Shown one piece after another: positions 9,183 through 16,731 of a stretch of DNA of 64,000 bases (the first letter of the stretch is position 1; every line of letters begins with the position of its first letter). The notes beneath the pieces were generated by a model. The model searched no databases, was not told the origin of the DNA, and saw only the letters and a program-made list of their open reading frames with translations. The stretch is from Nonomuraea helvata. GTDB taxonomy: Bacteria; Actinomycetota; Actinomycetes; Streptosporangiales; Streptosporangiaceae. A program made the translations under genes and the position numbers. The DNA is taken from the NCBI RefSeq assembly GCF_039535785.1, contig NZ_BAAAXV010000009.1, positions 806,001 through 870,000 of the forward strand, read 5' to 3'.

Positions 9183-9731
9183 ATGGAGCCGCAGCCCGCA
9201 ATGGACGCCGACCCTCGCGTGGTGGGGGATCGCCTACGGCGACTGCGTCAGGAGCGCGGCGTGTCGCTGTCGGAGCTCGCCAAGCGCTCCGGCGTCGACA
9301 AGGCCATCCTGGCCGACGCCGAGACCGGCACGCACAATCCCACGCTGGAGACGCTCTGGGCGATCACCGCGCAGCTCGGCGTGCCGATCGGGGCGCTGCT
9401 CGCCGACCCGCCCGAGCCGCAGATCATGCGGGGCACGGCGATGGAGGCGGAGCTGCTCGAGGTGTTCGAGGACGAGCGCGTCACGTACGAGCTCTACCGG
9501 GTCACCGTCCCGCCCGGCCTCACCCAGACCTCGCCCGCGCATCACGAGGGCGTGAGCGAGCACGTCACGGTCTTCACCGGCACGCTCAGCGCGGGGCCCA
9601 TCCACGAGCCGCTCACGGCCGGGCCGGGCGACCACATCTCGTGGGTCTCCGACGTGCCGCACGGCTACCGCGCGCGCGGCCCCGACGTCGTACGCGCCAC
9701 GGTCCTCATCCGTTACCCGGCCAAGCCCTGA
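9183..9731 (+). CDS. XRE-family transcriptional regulator with C-terminal cupin
   Basis: I prefer the ATG at 9183; a GTG at 9168 and an ATG at 9201 are in frame. The 182-residue product has an N-terminal lambda-repressor-type helix-turn-helix (about 12-66, with LSELAKRSGVDKAILADAE) and a C-terminal cupin barrel (about 95-180). This is the common XRE-cupin architecture, in which the cupin senses a small molecule and the HTH controls a nearby transport or catabolic gene. No target gene is obvious: it is convergent with the Ogt gene and divergent from the membrane-protein gene at 9061. Its ligand cannot be read from the sequence. Confidence 0.85.
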   Translation: MEPQPAMDADPRVVGDRLRRLRQERGVSLSELAKRSGVDKAILADAETGTHNPTLETLWAITAQLGVPIGALLADPPEPQIMRGTAMEAELLEVFEDERVTYELYRVTVPPGLTQTSPAHHEGVSEHVTVFTGTLSAGPIHEPLTAGPGDHISWVSDVPHGYRARGPDVVRATVLIRYPAKP

Positions 9732-9736
9732 GCGGC

Positions 9737-10501
9737 CTACGCGGCGGGCCGGCAGGTGCGGCATGGACGGTAACCGGCCGCCGCCGCCTGGGCGACGGTG
9801 CGGAAGCCGTGCCGGTGCCGGGGCGTGATGCGCCTGGCGTTGTGGCACGTCGGGAAGCACACGACGCCCGTGGTGTCGCTGGCCAGGTAGAAGACCCGCT
9901 CCCCTGCCAGCTCCCGCAGCCGCTCCAGATCGGCGCCCTCGGCCAGCAGCAGGCGCTCCTTGGCCGCCGAGCCGAACACGTAGTCACCCACGACACCGTC
10001 CGACCTGGTGACGCGGTGGCACGGGATCAGCAGCGGCACGGGGTTACGGCCGAGCGCCGTGCCCACCGCGCGCACGGCGCCCGGCCGGCCGATCCGCTCC
10101 GCGATCCACGAGTACGGCCTGACCTCGCCGCGCGGGATCGTACGGGCCGCCTCCAGCACGTCGCGCTGGAAGTCGCTCAGCCCGCGCAGGTCCAGCCGGA
10201 CCTTGGACGGGCGGCCGGTGCGCAGCGCGGGCAGCAGCCCGGCGGGCGGCCGTTCGGCGGGCAGCAGCGGCCGGGCGAACCGCTTCCTGAACGCCTCCGC
10301 GAACCCCTCGCCCGCGTGCACGTAGGCGACGCCCTGGTCGGTGAACGCGACCCCGAGCTCACCGATCGGGCTCGGCACGTGTACCCAGCGGGCGGCGATC
10401 CGGTCGAACAGCCCCCGGGGCGCGTCGGCGGCCAGCCCGGCGAGGGCGGCGAGCAGCCCGTCCGGCGCTTCCGTTCCCTCGAGCAGCGGATCGTGGGTCA
10501 T
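9737..10501 (-). CDS. ogt: O6-alkylguanine-DNA alkyltransferase with C-terminal Ada zinc domain
   Basis: Removes alkyl groups from O6-alkylguanine by suicidal transfer to Cys161, which lies in the canonical PCHRV motif (160-164). The Ogt core spans about 40-190. A second domain at 208-252 carries four cysteines (215, 219, 247, 250) spaced like the methyl-phosphotriester-binding zinc site of Ada. In E. coli Ada this domain is at the N-terminus; here it is at the C-terminus, and the AraC-like DNA-binding part of Ada is absent. The ATG overlaps the stop of the sigma-factor gene (ATGA), so the two are translationally coupled. The protein is 254 residues and looks intact. Confidence 0.88.
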   Translation of the reverse strand: MTHDPLLEGTEAPDGLLAALAGLAADAPRGLFDRIAARWVHVPSPIGELGVAFTDQGVAYVHAGEGFAEAFRKRFARPLLPAERPPAGLLPALRTGRPSKVRLDLRGLSDFQRDVLEAARTIPRGEVRPYSWIAERIGRPGAVRAVGTALGRNPVPLLIPCHRVTRSDGVVGDYVFGSAAKERLLLAEGADLERLRELAGERVFYLASDTTGVVCFPTCHNARRITPRHRHGFRTVAQAAAAGYRPCRTCRPAA

Positions 10502-11058
10502 CGGGCACCTCCCAATACGCGCAGCCGCCGCAGCCCGCGCGACACATGCGACTTGACCGTACCCTGCGGGATCTTGAGCACGGTGGCGATCTCACTGACC
10601 GGCAGGTCGACGACGTGCCTGAGCACCACCGCGACCCGCTGATCCTCGGGCAGCAGGCCGAGCAGCTCGACCAGTTCGTCGCCGGTCTCGCGGCGCACCG
10701 CGGCCTCCTCGACGTCCTGTCCGGGATCGACTTCCTCGATCGGCTGGTCATGCAGTTCGGGTGGCGGCTTGCGGGACTTGGTCCTGGCGCAGTTGCGCCA
10801 GATGTTCATCAGGATCGTCATCACCCAGGCGCGCGGCTGGAGAGCGGCGATGCGGTCGCCCTCGTAGCCGGCCAGCGCCCGGTACGCGCGGAGGAACGCC
10901 TCCGCGGTGAGATCCTCGGCGTCGGCCCAGCGCCCGCTCAACCGCAGCGCGGTCGAGAAGACCAGGCCGCGGTAGGTGCTGTACAGCTCGGCGAACCCCT
11001 GGTCGAGGTCGTCGAGCAGCGCCTTGCGCACTGGGTCGAGACAGTCGGTTTCACTCAC
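10498..11058 (-). CDS. ECF-type sigma-70 family sigma factor coupled to ogt
   Basis: The GTG at 11058 is preceded by AGCAGG; longer frames upstream are low-complexity and rejected. The 186-residue product has region 2 (FSTALRLSGRWADAEDLTAEAFLRAYRAL, about 34-62) and region 4 with the final helix-turn-helix (VSEIATVLKIPQGTVKSHVSRGLRRLR). It has no adjacent anti-sigma factor. It overlaps the alkyltransferase gene by four bases, so it may direct an alkylation response, with the downstream Ada-type domain as the damage sensor (inference). A stable hairpin at 11120-11144 separates it from the sulfur operon. Confidence 0.87.
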   Translation of the reverse strand: MSETDCLDPVRKALLDDLDQGFAELYSTYRGLVFSTALRLSGRWADAEDLTAEAFLRAYRALAGYEGDRIAALQPRAWVMTILMNIWRNCARTKSRKPPPELHDQPIEEVDPGQDVEEAAVRRETGDELVELLGLLPEDQRVAVVLRHVVDLPVSEIATVLKIPQGTVKSHVSRGLRRLRVLGGAR

Positions 11059-11119
11059 ACCTGCTACAACACCGCCGCGTACCGATCCGTTGCAGGGCCA
11101 CGTCCCTGAAAAGCCAGAA

Positions 11120-11144
11120 GCCCGCGTCCGGCGCGGACGCGGGC
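11120..11144 (-). terminator. intrinsic terminator of the sulfur operon
   Basis: A perfect 11-bp stem with a 3-base loop (GCCCGCGTCCG at 11120-11130 pairs with 11134-11144). On the minus strand it is followed shortly by a CTTTT run. It lies 24 bases beyond the stop of the SseC-like gene and upstream of the sigma gene. Confidence 0.75.
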
Positions 11145-11167
11145 GAATGGTTTCGCGGAATACGGGG

Positions 11168-11470
11168 CTAGACGGCGACCGCGAGCGAGGAGACCTCGCC
11201 CAGCTTGGCCTCCACCTTGATGTCCCTGGTGACGCCACCGCCCGCGATGATGCGGACGGTCCAGTCGCCGGGAGCGGCGAAGAAGCGGAAGATGCCCTCG
11301 TCGGACACCACGACCTCGCCCGTGAACTCGCCGGAGTGGTCGAGCAGCCGTGCGTACGCGGTGCCGGCTCCCGTCACCACGCCCTGGATCACGGCCTGGG
11401 TGGCCAGGTCGATCCCGGCGGGCAGCGCGATCGTCTGCTCCGGCGCTCCGCAACCCTGTGCAGTCGTCAT
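11168..11470 (-). CDS. sseC: SseC-like DUF1416 protein
   Basis: A 100-residue protein starting at the ATG at 11470, which overlaps the stop of the sulfurtransferase gene (ATGA). It begins with a short segment holding CGAPEQ, followed by an Ig-like/transthyretin-like beta fold (VVTGAGTAYARLLDHSGEFTGEVVVSDEGIF region). DUF1416 proteins are conserved in actinobacteria directly downstream of the thiosulfate sulfurtransferase and are called SseC in mycobacteria. The biochemical role is not established; the coupling suggests assembly with, or sulfur transfer from, the rhodanese. Confidence 0.88.
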   Translation of the reverse strand: MTTAQGCGAPEQTIALPAGIDLATQAVIQGVVTGAGTAYARLLDHSGEFTGEVVVSDEGIFRFFAAPGDWTVRIIAGGGVTRDIKVEAKLGEVSSLAVAV

Positions 11471-12309
11471 CAGCGGGCCTCCCCCAGCTCGATCGGCACG
11501 CCCACGAGCGAGCCGTACTCGGTCCACGAACCGTCGTAGTTCTTCACGTTGTCCTGCTCGAGCAGCTCGTGCAGGACGAACCAGGTGTGCGCCGAGCGCT
11601 CACCGATGCGGCAGTAGGCGATGGTGTCCTTGCCGAAGTCGACCCCGGCCTCGCCGTAGAGCGTGCGCAGGTCGTCGTCGGACTTGAACGTGCCGTCGTC
11701 GTTGGCGGCCTTGGACCAGGGGATGTTGCGGGCGGTGGGCACGTGGCCGGCGCGCTGCGCCTGCTCCTGCGGGAGGTGCGCGGGAGCGAGCAGCTTGCCG
11801 GTGAACTCGTCGGGCGAGCGCACGTCGACCAGGTTGAGCTTGCTGATGGCGGCGACCACGTCGTCGCGGAAGGCGCGGATCTTGGTGTCCTGCTCCTGGG
11901 CGACGTACTGCGTCTTGGCCCGCTCGGGCACGTCCCGCACCAGCTCGCGGGAGTCGAGCTCCCACTTCTTGCGCCCGCCGTCGAGCAGCTTGACGTTCTC
12001 GTGGCCGTAGAGCTTGAAGTACCAGTACGCGTAGGCGGCGAACCAGTTGTTGTTGCCGCCGTAGAGCACGACGGTGTCATCGTTGGAGATGCCGCGGTCC
12101 GACAGCAGGGCCTCGAAACCGGTCTTGTCCACGAAGTCGCGGCGCACCGGGTCCTGCAGGTCCTGCCGCCAGTCGACCTTCACGGCGCCACGGATGTGGC
12201 CTTTGTCGTAGGCGCTGACGTCTTCGTCGACCTCGACGAGGACGACTCCAGGGGTGTCGAGGTTGGCCTCGACCCAGTCGGCGTCCACCAGGGCGGCGGA
12301 GCGGCTCAT
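11470..12309 (-). CDS. sseA: thiosulfate/3-mercaptopyruvate sulfurtransferase
   Basis: A two-domain rhodanese of 279 residues, about the usual length. The catalytic Cys233 lies in the actinobacterial active-site loop CRIGERS; the N-terminal domain is the inactive rhodanese repeat. It transfers sulfane sulfur from thiosulfate or mercaptopyruvate to cyanide or a thiol acceptor such as the nearby thioredoxin or MoaD (the acceptor is inferred). Start is the ATG at 12309, overlapping the DUF4395 stop (ATGA). It sits in a three-gene coupled operon, DUF4395-sseA-sseC, preceded by a Cys-containing leader peptide. Confidence 0.93.
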   Translation of the reverse strand: MSRSAALVDADWVEANLDTPGVVLVEVDEDVSAYDKGHIRGAVKVDWRQDLQDPVRRDFVDKTGFEALLSDRGISNDDTVVLYGGNNNWFAAYAYWYFKLYGHENVKLLDGGRKKWELDSRELVRDVPERAKTQYVAQEQDTKIRAFRDDVVAAISKLNLVDVRSPDEFTGKLLAPAHLPQEQAQRAGHVPTARNIPWSKAANDDGTFKSDDDLRTLYGEAGVDFGKDTIAYCRIGERSAHTWFVLHELLEQDNVKNYDGSWTEYGSLVGVPIELGEAR

Positions 12310-12719
12310 TTGGGAACCTCCATGTTGGCGGCGGGCAGTAGACGGCGAATGAGCAGGTACATCTCGCAGCCAAGGCAGAATCCGAAGGCTGCGTTGAGGA
12401 AGGCGGCGAGGAGAGCCCCGGCCGTGGCCACGAGGGCCAGCGGCACGATCCCGGCGAGGTATCCGGCCAGCCCCACGACCGCGAAGGCGAGCCCCACCCC
12501 CTGCGCGAAGCGCGGCGGGCGGGCGTCCTCCGTCTCCTTCGGCGCGCTCGTGACGAGCGCCTTGAAGAGCATCGTGTACGGCGAGCGCCATGCGAATCCG
12601 AGCGCGAAGACCACCGCCTGGGCGGCGAGCAGCCAGGCGCTCCCCGTCACCAGAACGAGGGCGAGGACCAGGGTGGTGATGGCCGCGCCGAAGCGCAGCG
12701 CTCTAGGGTCGGCACGCAT
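12306..12719 (-). CDS. DUF4395 membrane protein
   Basis: A 137-residue protein with four likely helices (about 10-25, 27-45, 72-92, 94-115), typical of DUF4395. Two cysteines in FGFCLGCEMYLL form a C-x2-C at the membrane face, as in the family. It is found next to thioredoxin and rhodanese genes in many actinobacteria and may take part in membrane thiol or sulfur chemistry (inference). First structural gene after the leader peptide; its stop overlaps the sseA start. Confidence 0.88.
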   Translation of the reverse strand: MRADPRALRFGAAITTLVLALVLVTGSAWLLAAQAVVFALGFAWRSPYTMLFKALVTSAPKETEDARPPRFAQGVGLAFAVVGLAGYLAGIVPLALVATAGALLAAFLNAAFGFCLGCEMYLLIRRLLPAANMEVPK

Positions 12720-12774
12720 CGAAGGATGCTCCTGAAGGGTCGACGGGGCGGACCAGACGTCCGCGGGATCGTCC

Positions 12775-12858
12775 TCAGGCAGCGCGACAGAGCGCGGTGG
12801 TCACGCGGCAGAAATCAACCGCGCGCCGCTTCGTGAGCAGCTCTGTCGTTGGGTTCAT
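12775..12858 (-). CDS. Cys-containing leader peptide, 27 residues
   Basis: A small gene starting at the ATG at 12858. Its C-terminal half, RRAVDFCRVTTALCR, matches the conserved core of the actinobacterial leader peptides (RxVDLCRVxTxLCR type) found upstream of sulfur and cysteine genes. It holds two Cys codons (17 and 24). In mycobacteria, related upstream ORFs sense cysteine supply through ribosome stalling (established for some members). A promoter-like pair at 12866-12893 ends 7 bases before the ATG, so the transcript is probably leaderless. It stands 55 bases upstream of the DUF4395 gene. Confidence 0.8.
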   Translation of the reverse strand: MNPTTELLTKRRAVDFCRVTTALCRAA

Positions 12859-12865
12859 GCCGAAG

Positions 12866-12893
12866 ACACTACTCGGCGTCTCGTCATCTGTCA
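12866..12893 (-). promoter_or_regulatory. promoter for the leader peptide and sulfur operon
   Basis: On the minus strand TGACAG (12893-12888) and TAGTGT (12871-12866) are 16 bases apart. The -10 box is 7 bases from the leader ATG, as in leaderless actinobacterial transcripts. The -35 box overlaps the end of the thioredoxin gene. Confidence 0.5.
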
Positions 12894-13349
12894 CATCTCG
12901 TCCGGTTGGTGAGACGACTCTTGAGACGGCGGAGGTGGGACGGCCGCGGCGAGCGCCGCCAGGACGTCGGCCTTGCGGGGCTGGCCGGCGGCCCTTTTCA
13001 CGATCCTTCCGCCGGCGTCCAGCACGAGGACGGTCGGCGTGCGCATGATGTCGAGCCGCCGCACGAGGTCGAGCCGCGACTCGGCGTCGATCTCGACGTG
13101 GCTCACCCCCGGCACGAGCTCGCTCACGTCGGCGAGGATCCGCCTGGTCGCCCGGCACGGCTGGCAGAACGCCGTGGAGAACTGCACCAGCGTCGCCCGC
13201 TCGCCCAGCCCCACGCCGAGCTCGGCCCCGGACAGCCGGTCCTCGCCGGTGTCACCCGTGTCACGCACCCGTCCGTCGCGGCGCAGGCGGACCACCCCGA
13301 TCACAGTGCCGAGCGCCAGGGTCGCCAGCGCCACCCACCAACCAGTCAT
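12891..13349 (-). CDS. membrane-anchored thioredoxin-like protein
   Basis: The ATG at 13349 gives 152 residues with an N-terminal helix (4-20) and a thioredoxin fold from about 50. The redox centre is CQPC (Cys62 and Cys65). The cis-Pro region reads RTPTVLVLDAGG. It most likely reduces or exchanges disulfides at the outer face of the membrane, depending on orientation. It lies 28 bases after the anti-sigma gene, possibly in the same transcript, and just before the leader peptide. This thioredoxin-DUF4395-rhodanese order recurs in actinobacteria. Confidence 0.88.
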   Translation of the reverse strand: MTGWWVALATLALGTVIGVVRLRRDGRVRDTGDTGEDRLSGAELGVGLGERATLVQFSTAFCQPCRATRRILADVSELVPGVSHVEIDAESRLDLVRRLDIMRTPTVLVLDAGGRIVKRAAGQPRKADVLAALAAAVPPPPSQESSHQPDEM

Positions 13350-13377
13350 CGCCAGATGCAACCACGCGCGCCCGCGA

Positions 13378-14226
13378 TTACTTCCGCACCGGGACCCTGA
13401 CAAGCACCTTCCCGGCCTGATCGACGACGTCGAACCTGGCGATGTCGTCCATGGGCAGCGACGTCACGCGCTTGAACACGGTGTGCTCCTCGTAGGCCTC
13501 CTGGCTGACCGCCCAGCTCTGTGTGCGCTCGCTCCGCCCGTCCGCGGCGACGACGATCAGGCTGCAGGTGGTGCCGACGGGCACGCCGCCGACCTGCACG
13601 CCCAGCTCCGTCCCGCCGTCGTCGCCGGGCCAGGCCGACACGCTTGCGGTGAAGCCCGCGGTCCTGCCTTTGAACGTGGGCCCGTCCACCGCCTCCCGCG
13701 GCGCCCTGCTCGGCTGCTTGCTCGCCCTGGTCGGCAGCGCGGTCGGCCGCGTGGTCGGCTTCCTGCTCGCGGACGGCTCGGCCTGGCTGCTCAGCGACTT
13801 CGCCTTGCTGTCCTCCGTCGCGTCCAGCACGCTCGCCGGCGGCTGCGTGGACGCCGGGGTGACCGACACCGGGGCCATCGCGCTCTGCTCCGGGGTGTCG
13901 TTGCTCACAGCCGTCCAGACCGTGCCGCCGAGCGCCAGCGTCACGACGGAGGCGGCCGCCACCAGCAACAGCCGGCCGCGCCTGGTCCGCTTGACGCGGT
14001 CGTTCAGCAGCCGGTCGAGCACCTGCCGGGGAGGGCTGACCACCAGCTCGACGTCGCGCTCCGACACCTTGCCAAGAAAGGAGGCCACGCCCTCGAGATC
14101 GAGCAGCTCGGCCCCGCACTCCTCGCAGGTCGCCAGGTGCTGGTCGACCTCCAGCGCCTCGTCGGGGTCCAGCGCGCCCAGGGCGTGCGCGCCCAGAGCC
14201 AGCCGTACCTCCTCGCACGTCATCAT
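13378..14226 (-). CDS. zinc-type anti-sigma factor, membrane-bound
   Basis: The ATG at 14226 overlaps the sigma stop (ATGA). The 282-residue product has an N-terminal zinc anti-sigma domain with His30, Cys34 and Cys37 (H-x3-C-x2-C), one membrane helix (about 84-106), a Ser/Thr/Pro-rich linker and an outer domain of about 110 residues. It should hold the adjacent sigma factor at the membrane until redox or cleavage signals release it (family knowledge). The outer domain resembles that of the anti-sigma factor at 27940-28635, with a shared GRSExxxSW phrase. Confidence 0.88.
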   Translation of the reverse strand: MMTCEEVRLALGAHALGALDPDEALEVDQHLATCEECGAELLDLEGVASFLGKVSERDVELVVSPPRQVLDRLLNDRVKRTRRGRLLLVAAASVVTLALGGTVWTAVSNDTPEQSAMAPVSVTPASTQPPASVLDATEDSKAKSLSSQAEPSASRKPTTRPTALPTRASKQPSRAPREAVDGPTFKGRTAGFTASVSAWPGDDGGTELGVQVGGVPVGTTCSLIVVAADGRSERTQSWAVSQEAYEEHTVFKRVTSLPMDDIARFDVVDQAGKVLVRVPVRK

Positions 14227-14780
14227 GGCGCCAACCCCCGCTCCTCGAGGGCGAGCTTGAGCGCCCGCAACGCGTAGTAGGTACGCGACTTGACCGTGCC
14301 CGGCGGAATGCCCAGCGTCGCCGACGCCTCCTTCACCGATCGCCCCCGGTAGTAGACCTCCAGCAGCACCTCGCGGTGCTCCTGCCTGAGCGCGGCCAGC
14401 GCCTCGGCCACCGCCCACGACTCGACCGCGCGCTCCAGGTGGTCGTCGGCCGGCATGACCGCCAGCGCCTCGTCACCGGTCTCCTGTGGTCTGGACTTCT
14501 TCGCCCGGTGCTGGTCCACGACGAGATTACGGGCCACCGTGAACAGCCACGCGCGGATCGGCTTGCCGGAGAGAGCCTCGGGATGTCGCCAGGCCCGCAG
14601 CAGGGTCTCCTGCACGACATCCTCCGCCCTCCCAGAGTCACCGGTCAGCCGCAGGACGTAGCCGTAGAGTGGCCCGGCATGTTCGTCGAAGAGGGTCCTC
14701 ACGAGTTCCTCGTCGGCTGTACCGGCTGCGCTCACATCCCCATCACGTATACCGGGCCGGCCCGGTTCAACGTCATCCAC
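14223..14780 (-). CDS. ECF sigma factor
   Basis: The frame opens with an ATG at 14780, overlapping the stop of the LmeA gene. A GTG at 14735 may be the true start, since a perfect 16-bp palindrome lies between them. The product (185 or 170 residues) has region 2 (YGYVLRLTGDSGRAEDVVQETLLRAWRH) and region 4 ending in IPPGTVKSRTYYALRALKLALEERG. It is coupled to its anti-sigma factor. It is clearly paralogous to the sigma factor at 28747-29271, sharing the last 25 residues nearly throughout. Confidence 0.9.
   Translation of the reverse strand: MDDVEPGRPGIRDGDVSAAGTADEELVRTLFDEHAGPLYGYVLRLTGDSGRAEDVVQETLLRAWRHPEALSGKPIRAWLFTVARNLVVDQHRAKKSRPQETGDEALAVMPADDHLERAVESWAVAEALAALRQEHREVLLEVYYRGRSVKEASATLGIPPGTVKSRTYYALRALKLALEERGLAP
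14751..14766. promoter_or_regulatory. perfect 16-bp palindrome at the sigma gene start
   Basis: ACCGGGCCGGCCCGGT is its own reverse complement. It lies between the two candidate start codons of the sigma gene and could be an operator or a hairpin that controls translation. High GC makes chance palindromes more likely. Confidence 0.35.
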
Positions 14781-15438
14781 GGATCGGCACGTCAGACGCT
14801 TCGGCCGAGAACTCCAATCCGTCGGCCACGCTCTTGACCCCGGTGACCTTCACGTCGAAGGGCAGCTTCCCCTTGAACGGGATCGTGTAGGAGACGAGCT
14901 GCGCGAGCTGCCCGGGAACGCCGTCGATCTTCTCGGCCTGGAGCTTGATCCCCCCGTCGGCCACCTCGACCCGCATCTCGGCGTTGAACTTGACCTTCTG
15001 CACCCCCACCGTCACCTCGCCGGACGCCGTGAGCCGCTGCCCGTTGCCGCCGATCTTGACGCCCTGGGGGGCGTACTTGTCGATCGTCTCCCTGGTCAGG
15101 GTGCCGCTGATGGCCACGCGGCGGGCCTGGATGTTGGCTCTGTTCTGGAGGACGTCCTCCAGGGGCGCCGTCACGTCGTAGGCGGCGCCGCGCAGGTTCT
15201 TGACCGGCACTCCGCCGTAGGTGAACGTGCCGAGGTCGAACCGTACCTCCGGATAGCGCCCGGAGATGGCCTGCGTGAGGAAGGGGATGCCCTCGATGGT
15301 CACGGTCGGCTTGCCGGAGAGGTCGGACGCGGCCGCGATCCTGTTCGCGAGGTCACGCTCGACTCCGGCCACGGCGACCCTGTCGACGGCGACCAGGAGA
15401 ACGACCAGCACGATCAGGAAAACGATCAGCTTGCGCAT
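14773..15438 (-). CDS. LmeA-family (DUF2993) phospholipid-binding protein
   Basis: A 221-residue protein with an N-terminal signal or anchor helix (1-22) and a single DUF2993 domain. It has the family's tubular-lipid-binding beta pattern, including GIPFLTQAISGRYPEVRFDL. LmeA of mycobacteria binds phospholipid and is needed for mannan elongation in lipomannan; the role here is inferred by family only. Its last 8 bases overlap the longest sigma reading frame. It is the first gene of the minus-strand run that includes the sigma pair and thioredoxin. Confidence 0.85.
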   Translation of the reverse strand: MRKLIVFLIVLVVLLVAVDRVAVAGVERDLANRIAAASDLSGKPTVTIEGIPFLTQAISGRYPEVRFDLGTFTYGGVPVKNLRGAAYDVTAPLEDVLQNRANIQARRVAISGTLTRETIDKYAPQGVKIGGNGQRLTASGEVTVGVQKVKFNAEMRVEVADGGIKLQAEKIDGVPGQLAQLVSYTIPFKGKLPFDVKVTGVKSVADGLEFSAEASDVPIRG

Positions 15439-15509
15439 GGGGCTACCTGTCTATGGCGGGGGGCAAGAGCCTATCGACTGGCTCACTCATTCCCCTACGA
15501 AGCCGCCCA

Positions 15510-15761
15510 TCACCCACCGGCGAACGGCGGCAGCACCTCCACCGTCACCCCGTCGGCGAGGACGACCTCGTCATGGGGCCGCTTGCCGACCGGGGACCCG
15601 TCCACGATGAACGAGCACCGCCGCACCACCCGTGCGAGATCCGCACGATTCGCTGTGATTTTCGTCATGAGTTCACCAAGAGTGGCCGCGTCGAACGGCT
15701 CCTCCGCCACGCCTGCCGCATCCTTCGCCGCAGCCCAATAACGGACCTTTCCCGTGGCCAT
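15510..15761 (-). CDS. moaD: MoaD/ThiS-family sulfur carrier protein
   Basis: An 83-residue ubiquitin-like protein starting at the ATG at 15761. It ends PPFAGG; the terminal Gly-Gly is the site of thiocarboxylate formation in MoaD/ThiS proteins. The N-terminal MATGKVRYWAAAKDAAG is typical of MoaD (small subunit of molybdopterin synthase). The sulfurtransferase at 11470-12309 is a possible sulfur donor (inference). No other molybdenum-cofactor gene is in the window. It diverges from glnR. Confidence 0.87.
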   Translation of the reverse strand: MATGKVRYWAAAKDAAGVAEEPFDAATLGELMTKITANRADLARVVRRCSFIVDGSPVGKRPHDEVVLADGVTVEVLPPFAGG

Positions 15762-15937
15762 AGGCACCTCACAATCAGTTTCTGGTCTATTGTGCGTCGC
15801 CCTTAACGAGGTTGTTTCAGTAGACGCGCTGTTCACCTGCTGGACGCGCAATGGACGCGACTTACTCGTGGGATATCCTCACCTACAGGACCTGGGCAAC
15901 GTAGCCCCCGGGTCCTTGCGTGTTTGAGGAGGCCGTA
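15762..15937. promoter_or_regulatory. moaD-glnR divergent intergenic region
   Basis: The 176 bases separate the divergent moaD and glnR starts. An imperfect hairpin lies at about 15889-15916 (GGACC and GGGC arms pairing with GCCC and GGTCC), close before the glnR ribosome site GAGGAGG. I cannot point to a confident GlnR box. Confidence 0.35.
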
Positions 15938-16630
15938 ATGAGCAACCTGCTCCTGCTGACCAACGCCCTCGAGCCGTCCGCCGAGGTGCTTCCGGCGCTG
16001 GGGTTGCTGCTCCACTCGGTCCGGGTCTCGCCCGCGGAGGCGTCCGCGCTGATCGACACGCCTCCGGCCGACGCGGTTCTCGTCGACGCGCGCAAGGAGC
16101 TCGTGCACGCCAAGAGCCTATGCCGGCTGATCCGCACGACCGGCATCGACTGCCCGCTCCTGGTGATCGTCACCGAGGGCGGACTGGCCGCGATGACGGC
16201 CGAATGGGGCGTGGACGACGTGCTGCTCGACAGCGCGGGGCCGGCCGAGGTCGAGGCGCGCCTGCGCATGGCCACGGGCCGCATCTCGCAGGCCGGCGGG
16301 GAGGACGTGCCCGACGAGATCCGCAGCGGAGACCTCTCGATCGACGAGGCCACCTACACCGCGCGGCTGCGCGGCCGGGTGCTCGACCTCACGTTCAAGG
16401 AGTTCGAGCTGCTGAAATACCTCGCGCAGCACCCCGGCAGGGTCTTCACCCGGGCCCAGCTGCTCCAGGAGGTCTGGGGCTACGACTACTTCGGCGGCAC
16501 CAGGACGGTCGACGTCCACGTACGCCGCCTGCGCGCCAAGCTCGGCACCGAGTACGAGTCCCTGATCGGAACGGTCCGCAACGTCGGCTACCGTTTCGTC
16601 CCCGACCGCCAGGACACCGCCGCCGTCTGA
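15938..16630 (+). CDS. glnR: global nitrogen regulator GlnR
   Basis: OmpR-family regulator of 230 residues. The N-terminus (SNLLLLTNALEPSAEVLPAL) and the winged-helix domain (about 130-225, with KEFELLKYLAQHPGRVFTRAQLLQEVWGYDYFGGTRTVDVHVRRLRAKL in overlapping pieces) are those of actinobacterial GlnR. The receiver domain is atypical: it lacks the usual acidic pocket, in line with GlnR working without phosphorylation. It controls glnA, amtB, nitrate/nitrite and related genes. Start is the ATG at 15938, after GAGGAGG. It has no histidine kinase partner beside it, as is normal for GlnR. Confidence 0.95.
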   Translation: MSNLLLLTNALEPSAEVLPALGLLLHSVRVSPAEASALIDTPPADAVLVDARKELVHAKSLCRLIRTTGIDCPLLVIVTEGGLAAMTAEWGVDDVLLDSAGPAEVEARLRMATGRISQAGGEDVPDEIRSGDLSIDEATYTARLRGRVLDLTFKEFELLKYLAQHPGRVFTRAQLLQEVWGYDYFGGTRTVDVHVRRLRAKLGTEYESLIGTVRNVGYRFVPDRQDTAAV

Positions 16631-16731
16631 GCCGATTGACAGCGGAGCCCGCTGATGTGACAAATTGTCGTTGAGGCTGTTTCACGTCCGTCATACGAGG
16701 ACACCGCCGTCCCCAGATTGGTGGTGTCGGG
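16631..16731 (+). promoter_or_regulatory. upstream region of the CRP/NB-ARC gene, with an inverted repeat
   Basis: The 101-base gap contains GACAAATTGTC (16659-16669), a near-perfect inverted repeat, within a wider GTGA...TCAC frame. It could be an operator for the protein's own CRP-like DNA-binding domain (inference). Confidence 0.35.
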
